The notes under the pieces were generated by a model. It had not been told where the DNA came from. It was given only the letters and a program-made list of their open reading frames with translations, and did not search any database. From an uncultured Candidatus Saccharibacteria bacterium (lineage in GTDB: Bacteria; Patescibacteria; Saccharimonadia; Saccharimonadales; CAMLKC01), in contig CAMLKC010000008.1 of the NCBI GenBank assembly GCA_946480595.1, positions 1 to 28,642 on the forward strand: a stretch of 28,642 bases of DNA, in the 5' to 3' direction. Each line of letters begins with the position of its first letter. Within the stretch, counting starts at the first letter, position 1. Both the position numbers and the translations under genes were made by a program. Positions 23,195-28,642 of the stretch are shown here, piece after piece.

Positions 23195-24484
23195 CTATTC
23201 TACGCTACTTATGGTATGTGTAGCTGATCCCTTAGGATAAATGAACAGCGGTTGGTCAGCCATTCCCCAGCTTTCCAGTATTGGCTGGAGGATGCGCCAG
23301 CTGGCAAGCACTTCGCTGCTCGACGTAAAGAGACTCTTTTTGCTTGAAATCGCATCGACAAGCACCTGCTCGTAAGCATCAGGCAAAACGGCGTCTTCTG
23401 GATACGAAAACCCAAGTTTTTGGCGCTCGAATTTACGTTCATACCCTGGCTGTTTGGTAAACAGGTCGATCTCTATGCCCTCGTCGGGCTGAATACGGAA
23501 AATAAGACAGTTGCTCTGAGCATCGTGGAACTTACGGAAATACACCCGGACCTCGGTGGCTTTTTTGTTGAGCGCCTTGCCCGTCGTAAGAACCAGCGGG
23601 ACATCCTTCCAGCGGGGGTCGTTTGAGGCTAGGTGAAGCGACACGAACGTTTCGGTCAGACTGCCCTGGTTTTCTACTTCATGCTGGTAGCCTTCGTACT
23701 GCGCCCGCACGGCACGGCGCGGGTCGCCTGGGCGAATGGACTCAAGCGCCGATTGGCGGAGCTCGGGCAGCGCGTCCCAGTCAAGGTTAGGCGGAATCTC
23801 CATAAGCACCAGCGCCAGGAGCTGCATGAGGTGCCCCTGCACCACATCGCGCAGCGCCCCAGTCTGCTCGTAAAAACCAGCCCTACCCTCGATACCAATC
23901 TTTTCCAAGGCCGTCACCTCGATCTTTTCGATAGCCGTCCCGTTCCACACATGGCTAAACAGGGCGTTGCCTCCACGAAACGCGACGATATTCTGCGCCA
24001 TTTCTTTGGCTAAATAGTGGTCTATCCGGTAAATTTGCTCTTCCTGATAATAGCGAGCGGTTCGCTCAATCACTTCTTTTGCAGAGATGAGATCGACACC
24101 AAACGGCTTTTCGAACAGCAACTTTACGTTCGGCGTATTGAGCCCGGCCTGTCCCAGAAAATCAACGATCTGAGTAGCGGCTGCGGGCGGCACAGAAAGA
24201 TACACCAGCAGCTGTTCGCCATCTTTTGGCTGAACGTGCTCCTTTAGTCGTCCATAATCCGCACTACTTGCAAGATCCATCGTAAATACCGAAACATGTG
24301 AAGCCAGGCTACTGTCGCCAAGCGAGGTATCGAGCAGCTCTTTACTATTCACCTCTCGGCGTGATATGCCAATAATTTCAATATCGGGCGCATTTTTTGA
24401 CTGCAAGATAGAGCGGAGTGCCGGCAGTAGCTTACGGGTACTGAGATCGCCGGTAATGCCAAATACGAGAAGTTTTGTTTTCAT
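23195..24484 (-). CDS. zwf: Glucose-6-phosphate 1-dehydrogenase
   Basis: A 429-aa enzyme that oxidises glucose 6-phosphate with NAD(P)+ at the entry of the oxidative pentose phosphate pathway. The dinucleotide-binding GITGDLSTRKLLPAL (9-23) is clear. EKPFG (125-129) and RIDHYLAKE (153-161, usually RIDHYLGKE) bind substrate. The catalytic His is H218 in ALRDVVQGHLMQ. At 429 aa it is shorter than the usual ~490, with small losses in the C-terminal sheet domain. ATG 24484 is 6 bases after a TATACT box. It makes NADPH for the thiol systems that feed RNR and MsrB; that link is inference. Confidence 0.95.
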   Translation of the reverse strand: MKTKLLVFGITGDLSTRKLLPALRSILQSKNAPDIEIIGISRREVNSKELLDTSLGDSSLASHVSVFTMDLASSADYGRLKEHVQPKDGEQLLVYLSVPPAAATQIVDFLGQAGLNTPNVKLLFEKPFGVDLISAKEVIERTARYYQEEQIYRIDHYLAKEMAQNIVAFRGGNALFSHVWNGTAIEKIEVTALEKIGIEGRAGFYEQTGALRDVVQGHLMQLLALVLMEIPPNLDWDALPELRQSALESIRPGDPRRAVRAQYEGYQHEVENQGSLTETFVSLHLASNDPRWKDVPLVLTTGKALNKKATEVRVYFRKFHDAQSNCLIFRIQPDEGIEIDLFTKQPGYERKFERQKLGFSYPEDAVLPDAYEQVLVDAISSKKSLFTSSSEVLASWRILQPILESWGMADQPLFIYPKGSATHTISSVE

Positions 24485-24490
24485 ATATCC

Positions 24491-24496
24491 AGTATA
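24491..24496 (-). promoter_or_regulatory. -10 box of zwf (leaderless)
   Basis: GCTATACT on the minus strand, with the hexamer at 24491-24496, ending 6 bases before ATG 24484. It lies within the 15-base gap after mntH. Confidence 0.5.
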
Positions 24497-24499
24497 GCC

Positions 24500-25804
24500 C
24501 TACTCTCCTGCGAAAATTCGTATAATCAACCAAATGTTTAGCCCAGTGATGACAGCAGCGATTGTGCCAACGACTATTTTCAGCCACATTTTATTGGCAA
24601 ACTCGCCCATGTGCTTTTTGCTGTTCGTCAGGTAAACGAGCGGCAAGATAGCAAACGGCAGTTGCAGGCTTAAGACAATCTGGCTGAAAATAAGCAGCCT
24701 CGATAGGCCTGATCCTTGAAACAGCACCGCGATAATCACCGCCGGAATAATAGCCAGTGACCGTGTCAACAGCCGGCGCACCCACGGCTTAATGCGTATG
24801 TTCATGAAACCTTCGAGGATGATTTGCCCGGCAAGCGTCGCTGTAATAGTGGAGTTCTGACCCGAGGCAAGTAACGCCACCGCGAAAAGAACGCTTGCGA
24901 TACCGACGCCGAGTAACGGCGCAAGTAGCTGGTACGCCTGGTCAATCTCAGCCACTTCGTTGTGCCCGGTTGTAAAGAAGGTCGCTGCCGCCAAAATAAG
25001 GATCGACGCGTTAACGAACAGCGCAATCGTCAGTGCTATCGACGAGTCAATCGTGGCAAATTTGATAGCTTCCCTTTTGCCCTTTTTTGATATCTCATGC
25101 GCACGGGTCTGCACGACGGCCGAGTGCAAATACAGGTTATGCGGCATGACCGTCGCACCTAAAATGCCGACCGCAATAAACAGCATTTCTTGGTTGGTAA
25201 ACAGTTCCTTGACCGGGACGAATCCAGCCAAAAGCGGCGCGATGGCAGGTTGCGAGAAGAATAGTTCGAGGACAAAACAGACCACAACGATGGCAATAAG
25301 TGCAATGACCAGTGCTTCCAGCCAACGAAAACCTTTTTTCTGCAAAAACAGTAGTAGCAGCACGTCGAGCGCCGTTATGACCACGCCGATAGCAAGCGGG
25401 ATACCAAAGAGCAGTTCGAGGGCAATTGCCGTTCCAATTACCTCTGCCAGGTCACAGGCGATAATCATCAGTTCGGCCATCAGCCACAAACCGATATTTG
25501 CCCAGCGCGGGAATATTTTACGGCAGATTTGCGCCAGGTCCATTCCTGTCACGATACCCAGTTTGACTGTCAGGTGCTGCAAGAACATCGCAAAAATACT
25601 CGAGAGAAGAATAACAAACAGGAGCGTATAGCCAAAAGCGGAACCGCCGGCAAGATCGGTTGCCCAGTTGCCCGGGTCCATGTACCCGACGGCCACCATG
25701 TAGCCCGGACCCGTAAACGCCAGGAGCTTGCGGATGAACGACGCGTTAGACGGCGGAATAGTAATCGAACGATGCACTTCACTGAGGCTCTTTAGAGCAC
25801 TCAT
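24500..25804 (-). CDS. mntH: Nramp-family Mn2+/divalent metal transporter
   Basis: A 434-aa polytopic protein with 11 predicted TM helices. The TM1 metal-site signature DPGN (43-46) in GYMDPGNWATD and the TM6 MPHNLYLHS (220-228) with M220 and H222 match Nramp/MntH, which take up Mn2+ and Fe2+ by proton symport. TM1 Asp43/Asn46 and the M220 thioether define metal selectivity. The ATG overlaps the yecM-like stop by 4 bases (ATGA), so it is the last gene of a CYTH-yecM-mntH run. Transport of manganese fits the class Ic ribonucleotide reductase encoded just upstream. Confidence 0.95.
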   Translation of the reverse strand: MSALKSLSEVHRSITIPPSNASFIRKLLAFTGPGYMVAVGYMDPGNWATDLAGGSAFGYTLLFVILLSSIFAMFLQHLTVKLGIVTGMDLAQICRKIFPRWANIGLWLMAELMIIACDLAEVIGTAIALELLFGIPLAIGVVITALDVLLLLFLQKKGFRWLEALVIALIAIVVVCFVLELFFSQPAIAPLLAGFVPVKELFTNQEMLFIAVGILGATVMPHNLYLHSAVVQTRAHEISKKGKREAIKFATIDSSIALTIALFVNASILILAAATFFTTGHNEVAEIDQAYQLLAPLLGVGIASVLFAVALLASGQNSTITATLAGQIILEGFMNIRIKPWVRRLLTRSLAIIPAVIIAVLFQGSGLSRLLIFSQIVLSLQLPFAILPLVYLTNSKKHMGEFANKMWLKIVVGTIAAVITGLNIWLIIRIFAGE

Positions 25805-26325
25805 ACTTCCCCGCTTTCCTGAAGACGCTGCTCAATCCGGACGACCGCGCCAAGCTGCTGCTCGTGGAATTTCACTGATATCCCTTCGGCTTTTAGTCCC
25901 GCCTCAGGGTTAATTGCCTTACTCAGACCGCTGCGTGAAAACGGCAGGTCGCGGTGGCGGGCCATAAAGCGGTCCAAGCCGCCAATAACAACCAGCTCGG
26001 CGTGTTCCAGGCCTTCGGCATAGAATGAACCCTCTTTTGGCGCAGGCAATTCAATATACGGGATTGTCCACTCGTCAGCTTTTAGGTATTCGTCGAGTTC
26101 AAACGTCGCAATCATTCGGCCGTTAACATCATTTTCACCGAGCAGCGTGCCGAATTCTTTTAGCTTTTCAAGTACCTCACGGTAGCGCTCTTCAGTCTCT
26201 ACGCGGTAACAAATGTGATCCATCATGGCGAGTTCGCTACGCGAAATACCGCAGCGGCTCACCCCCTCACTGATCATACTAATAAAGGCCGTTGTGTCGC
26301 CAAGCAGGTCATTGATCGTGTTCAT
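25801..26325 (-). CDS. YecM-like VOC-family protein
   Basis: A 174-aa protein matching the E. coli YecM type of the vicinal oxygen chelate superfamily. Signatures: MDHICYR (35-41, H37), LLGENDVNGRMI (61-72), IELPAPKEG (91-99, E92) and LEHAELV (106-112, H108), then INPEAGLKAEGISVKFH (138-154). H37, E92 and H108 are candidate metal ligands, as in the VOC fold. The activity of YecM is not established. Start choice: GTG 26328 or ATG 26325; I take ATG, which has GAGGAG 7 bases upstream and overlaps the CYTH stop (TGATG). The next gene, mntH, overlaps it by 4 bases. Confidence 0.85.
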   Translation of the reverse strand: MNTINDLLGDTTAFISMISEGVSRCGISRSELAMMDHICYRVETEERYREVLEKLKEFGTLLGENDVNGRMIATFELDEYLKADEWTIPYIELPAPKEGSFYAEGLEHAELVVIGGLDRFMARHRDLPFSRSGLSKAINPEAGLKAEGISVKFHEQQLGAVVRIEQRLQESGEV

Positions 26326-26930
26326 CACGCAGCTCCTCTTGGCTTGAATGCCTGCGGCAACGGGTCGTCAAACCGCACTTCAGGCAAGTCTATAACACCG
26401 CGAATCCCATCCTGGAATCCATACTGCATCTCGTATAACGCATCGATATGACCAAATAACACATCGCCCCAGGATAGGCCAAGCTTCTCTGCAACCTGTT
26501 TGATCTCGGCTTCGCTTTCGCCCTCGATTTCAATGTACGGCTTTAGCCACGGCCACTCGTCAATAACAACTTCAGTATTATCACAGGTCCATGTCTCCCG
26601 CTTGCTCTCCTGAAATGTCTTGTAGTGCCAGCCCGCTTCAGAAAAAATCGTCACGGTTTTGTCAAAGTCACTTACCTCAACCTCGACTTCTTTAACGCTG
26701 TCGATGGCTGCGGCCGCGGCATCTGCTCTACGTTTGAAAGTCAGCGTTGTTTTGTCGCCCTCGTCGCGAATACGAATAAAAGCATGTTCGTCTTGGTGAT
26801 GCGGTTCTTCAATGAGCGCCCGTTTCATAAGGCGCATTGGCTGAACGCACGTCGCTCCAGCGGCTGTAAGTGCCTGGCGAACCTGCTCGATATTTATATT
26901 CGCAAATTTGACTTCAATTTCAGTTTTCAT
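26325..26930 (-). CDS. CYTH-domain protein (CyaB/thiamine-triphosphatase type)
   Basis: A 201-aa CYTH (triphosphate tunnel metalloenzyme) protein. The N-terminal ExExK signature is TEIEVKF (E4, E6, K8). Further tunnel residues are the FIRIRDEG and LTFKRR strands, the EVEVEVSDF strand, and VVIDEWPWLKPYIEIEGES near 141-160. Members hydrolyse or cyclise triphosphorylated substrates with Mg2+ or Mn2+; the actual substrate here is unknown. It starts at ATG 26930 with a GAGGTG SD in a 71-base gap that holds a large hairpin. It overlaps the yecM-like gene by one base, forming an operon that ends with mntH. Confidence 0.9.
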   Translation of the reverse strand: MKTEIEVKFANINIEQVRQALTAAGATCVQPMRLMKRALIEEPHHQDEHAFIRIRDEGDKTTLTFKRRADAAAAAIDSVKEVEVEVSDFDKTVTIFSEAGWHYKTFQESKRETWTCDNTEVVIDEWPWLKPYIEIEGESEAEIKQVAEKLGLSWGDVLFGHIDALYEMQYGFQDGIRGVIDLPEVRFDDPLPQAFKPRGAA

Positions 26931-26954
26931 CCTCGTTCACCTCGCCCTTAGGGC

Positions 26955-27001
26955 AAACGGGTGCAGCTCACTCGGCCGCACCCATCTTTATCCACCCGTT
27001 T
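26955..27001 (-). promoter_or_regulatory. Overlapping alternative hairpins between nrdB and CYTH gene
   Basis: On the minus-strand RNA, AAACGGGTG (27001-26993) directly follows the nrdB stop and pairs perfectly over 9 bases with CACCCGTTT (26963-26955). A second stem GGGTGC (26983-26978) with GCACCC (26964-26959) uses part of the same 3' arm, so the two are mutually exclusive. Only a short UUU follows, so it may be an attenuator, a processing signal or a weak terminator. No promoter is seen in the gap. Confidence 0.55.
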
Positions 27002-28060
27002 CTATTGTTTCAAGATACTATTGTCCGGGTCGTTCTCATCGCGGTCGGCACTTGGACTTTGCCCGCCCTTAGATTGGCTGCCCGCTCCGGCGTTTACCTC
27101 GTAACTGGTGTTGGTGCTTTCAAAGAAATTCACCAGTTCCAGCGTGTCGTTGGCGGCTGCCATCCACTTGGCCGGGTTGCTTACTTTGTAGTGAGCGTCA
27201 AAGCCGAGTTCTTCCAGGCGACGGTCAGCTAGGTACTTCACGTACTGGTTGATGTAGTCCGCGTTCAGTCCCAAGATGCCGTTTGGCAGCAGGTCCTTGT
27301 TGTACTGCTCTTCCATCTCGACGCCGTCAAGAATCATTTGCTTGATTTCGTTCGCAAACTCCTCGGTTTGGAGGTCTTCGTTTTCTTCCAGCACGGTCAG
27401 AATCAGGTTGATGCCGAACTTCAGGTGCAGGCTTTCGTCGCGAACGACCCAGTCGATAAGCGAGCCGAAATTACGCAGCAAGTTGCGTTGGCGGAAGCTG
27501 AGCGCCACCATGAAACCGCTGTAGAACCAGATACCTTCGAGAATGATATTGTAGGCGATCAGGTTGCGAATGAAATCCTTCTTGCCTTCAGTCGTCGTGA
27601 TGTCGAGTGTCTGCTCGGTCATGCGCTTGATGAACTTGGTCTCGAACTCTTCTTTTCGGGCCATGCTCGGCGTTTCCACGTGCGCCGCGTAAGCTTTGTC
27701 GCGGTTGATTGGGAAAGTTTCAAGCACATACTCGAAGCTCATGCAGTGGTTGGCTTCTTCCCACATTTGCTTGGCGAGGTACAGGTGGCACTCAGCCGCG
27801 TTTACATATGGGTACACGCCAAAGGCAAGCGCCTTGTTTACCAGCAGCTCGTTCGGGTTGAAGTAGCTCATGAGGAACTCCAGCGCGTGGCGCTCTTCGT
27901 CGCTCATCTTCTTCCAGTCGGCCAGGTCTTGCCCTAGCTGAATTTCGTTCGGAAACCAGGTGTTTGCTACCGCTTGGTTGTACAGGTCGTACGCCCATTG
28001 GTAGTTGATTGGTTTAAGAAGTAATCCGTCTTGGATACCTGTTCCGAGAATGCCGGCCAT
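27002..28060 (-). CDS. nrdB: Class I ribonucleotide reductase small subunit, Ic-like
   Basis: A 352-aa ferritin-like R2 subunit that makes the cofactor needed for deoxyribonucleotide synthesis. Metal ligands are E71 (FNPNE), E102 and H105 (WEEANH), E175 (IILEGIWFY), and E209/H212 (RDESLH). At the position of E. coli Tyr122 (His plus four) there is F109, and the first ligand is Glu rather than Asp, as in the class Ic Mn/Fe enzyme of Chlamydia. A tyrosyl radical is therefore unlikely. The tail after about 325 is a Gly/Ser/Asp-rich linker ending in DNSILKQ, presumably for R1 docking. ATG 28060 has GGAG 7 bases upstream. Gene order: nrdA, a 59-aa gene, nrdB. Confidence 0.95.
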   Translation of the reverse strand: MAGILGTGIQDGLLLKPINYQWAYDLYNQAVANTWFPNEIQLGQDLADWKKMSDEERHALEFLMSYFNPNELLVNKALAFGVYPYVNAAECHLYLAKQMWEEANHCMSFEYVLETFPINRDKAYAAHVETPSMARKEEFETKFIKRMTEQTLDITTTEGKKDFIRNLIAYNIILEGIWFYSGFMVALSFRQRNLLRNFGSLIDWVVRDESLHLKFGINLILTVLEENEDLQTEEFANEIKQMILDGVEMEEQYNKDLLPNGILGLNADYINQYVKYLADRRLEELGFDAHYKVSNPAKWMAAANDTLELVNFFESTNTSYEVNAGAGSQSKGGQSPSADRDENDPDNSILKQ

Positions 28061-28112
28061 GGTAGCGCTCCATTTCTTTGGTTAGTCGTTTAATGATGTT
28101 CATAGTAGTTTC

Positions 28113-28292
28113 CTACTGGCAACCCTCGCACATAGTCAGGTCGGCTGGGTCGAGTGGTGCGGCGACAGTACCCTTCTGTGCCGCTTCCTCGTTGGCTTGT
28201 TCCTGTGCGTTTTGCATTGCTTTTTCGATAGCCTCTAGTTTTTCTTCAAGGCTCATTTCGTCGTTGATGATTGTGCTTGCGTTCATACCCAT
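28113..28292 (-). CDS. 59-aa CxxC-tailed protein between nrdA and nrdB (candidate detached R1 tail)
   Basis: A small gene with a helical, Glu/Ala/Gln-rich body (SLEEKLEAIEKAMQNAQEQA, 14-33), a short linker, and a C-terminal CEGCQ (C55, C58). Class I NrdA proteins normally end in a flexible tail with such a cysteine pair that re-reduces the active site. The NrdA encoded just upstream has no cysteine in its visible C-terminus. The 59-aa frame is exactly in frame with nrdA: its ATG lies seven codons past the nrdA TAA. It has its own strong SD AGGGGGG (28301-28307), 8 bases away. I infer it is the detached redox tail, translated separately and acting in trans; stop readthrough would give a fused form. 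M3 (28286) is an alternative start. Confidence 0.7.
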   Translation of the reverse strand: MGMNASTIINDEMSLEEKLEAIEKAMQNAQEQANEEAAQKGTVAAPLDPADLTMCEGCQ

Positions 28293-28300
28293 AGTTGTAT

Positions 28301-28307
28301 CCCCCCT
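28301..28307 (-). promoter_or_regulatory. SD site of the 59-aa gene
   Basis: AGGGGGG on the minus strand, 8 bases before ATG 28292, inside the 21-base gap after nrdA. It supports separate initiation rather than simple readthrough. Confidence 0.6.
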
Positions 28308-28313
28308 GTTTTT

Positions 28314-28642
28314 TTATACTGTTTGCTTAGCTTTTGCGAATCCGAAGCCTGCTTTTCGCGGGCCGCCGCCGGTCTCGGCTTTGTTTACTTTCACGGTGCT
28401 TTGTTCGGCCTGGTGACGCGGTTTCACGTGCAGGTAGTAGGTCGTCTTGAGACCCTTCTTCCAGGCGGTGCTGTAAATGTTCACGTATTCGTCGACATCG
28501 CGCGTCTCTAGGTACATGTTGCGGCTGATTGCCTGGTCGACCCATTTTTGCGCGCGAGCTGCGACTTCAATGAAGGCGTACGGACTTAGCTGGAAACTTG
28601 TTTTATACACGTCCTTGATATGCTGTGGCACTGCATCAATTT
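28314..28642 (-). CDS. nrdA: Ribonucleotide reductase large subunit, C-terminal part (partial)
   Basis: The last 108 codons or so of a class I R1 gene that enters from the right edge. Recognisable segments are VYKTSFQLSPYAFIEVAARA, AQKWVDQAISRNMYLE and AWKKGLKTTYYLHVKPRH, the final helices and TTYYL strand of the R1 barrel. The usual tail then stops after a Lys/Gly-rich stretch ending FGFAKAKQTV, with no cysteine at all, whereas R1 normally ends in a CxxC-type tail. The frame is open to the window edge, so the ATG inside the visible part is not the start. The stop is TAA (28314-28316), followed at once by the 59-aa gene. Confidence 0.93.
   Translation of the reverse strand, partial: IDAVPQHIKDVYKTSFQLSPYAFIEVAARAQKWVDQAISRNMYLETRDVDEYVNIYSTAWKKGLKTTYYLHVKPRHQAEQSTVKVNKAETGGGPRKAGFGFAKAKQTV

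Noticed and set aside
28014..28103. 29-codon ORF (MNIIKRLTKEMERYHGRHSR...) overlapping the nrdB start
   Set aside because: It has an AGGA upstream but no sign of selection beyond the nrdB SD it covers; nrdB has its own GGAG. It could be a leader peptide, but I cannot support it.
28310..28320. A AAA AAC slippery-like run next to the nrdA stop as a programmed frameshift
   Set aside because: The TAA is read before the A-run in the nrdA frame, and the 59-aa gene is already in the same frame, so a frameshift would not join them.
1..28642. Alternative genetic code with TGA as glycine (SR1/Gracilibacteria)
   Set aside because: Many genes end in TGA at overlapping junctions, and reading it as sense would fuse unrelated proteins.

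Overview
The window reads as a dense bacterial chromosome segment, probably from a Candidate Phyla Radiation bacterium and most likely a Saccharibacteria (TM7) relative. That placement is inference. It rests on tightly overlapping genes, short versions of core enzymes, a primase whose zinc ligands are all replaced, type IV prepilins, and few recognisable biosynthetic genes besides nucleotide and information-processing ones. TGA acts as a stop in many overlapping ATGA or GTGA junctions, which argues against the SR1/Gracilibacteria code. No rRNA, tRNA, CRISPR array, transposase or insertion sequence was seen, and no gene-free stretch exceeds about 180 bases.

Layout, left to right. 1-3710: a minus-strand set with the start of holA, a 458-aa protein with a HopA1-like C-terminus, mutM, a HAD hydrolase and a one-TM protein. 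3819-4588: an isolated plus-strand gene with its own promoter, Shine-Dalgarno (SD) site and terminator hairpins; it is much more GC-rich than its neighbours and I do not recognise it. 4617-8254: polA and a polyprenyl diphosphate synthase. 8302-9450: two plus-strand P-loop kinases ending in a 34-base perfect palindrome. 9485-14514: a GT4 glycosyltransferase, a nucleotidyltransferase, rpoD and dnaG on the minus strand. 14597-15262: a plus-strand membrane protein. 15259-20185: yjbR/orn, immA with a membrane partner, and argS-DUF2238-mscL-msrB. 20232-20372: a 46-aa gene. 20445-21564: two tandem prepilins (plus). 21535-24484: pyrG and zwf. 24500-28642: a co-oriented stretch running nrdA (partial), a 59-aa gene ending in CEGCQ, nrdB, CYTH, yecM-like and mntH.

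Expression logic. Nearly every gene that heads a transcript has a TAnnnT -10 box ending 6-8 bases before its start codon, so the mRNAs should be leaderless. Several of these have an extended TGn, and a few have a -35 at 16-17 bases. Genes inside operons instead have SD sites or 4-base stop/start overlaps. The pattern is regular enough to choose between start codons.

Most notable points: (1) the class I ribonucleotide reductase large subunit appears to have lost its C-terminal redox cysteines, and a separate in-frame 59-aa gene directly downstream, with its own SD, ends in CxxC; (2) NrdB has Phe at the radical-tyrosine position, as in class Ic Mn/Fe enzymes, and lies upstream of a manganese-type Nramp transporter; (3) the GC-rich orphan gene; (4) the DnaG zinc-ligand loss; (5) the leaderless promoter pattern; (6) mutually exclusive hairpins between nrdB and the CYTH gene.
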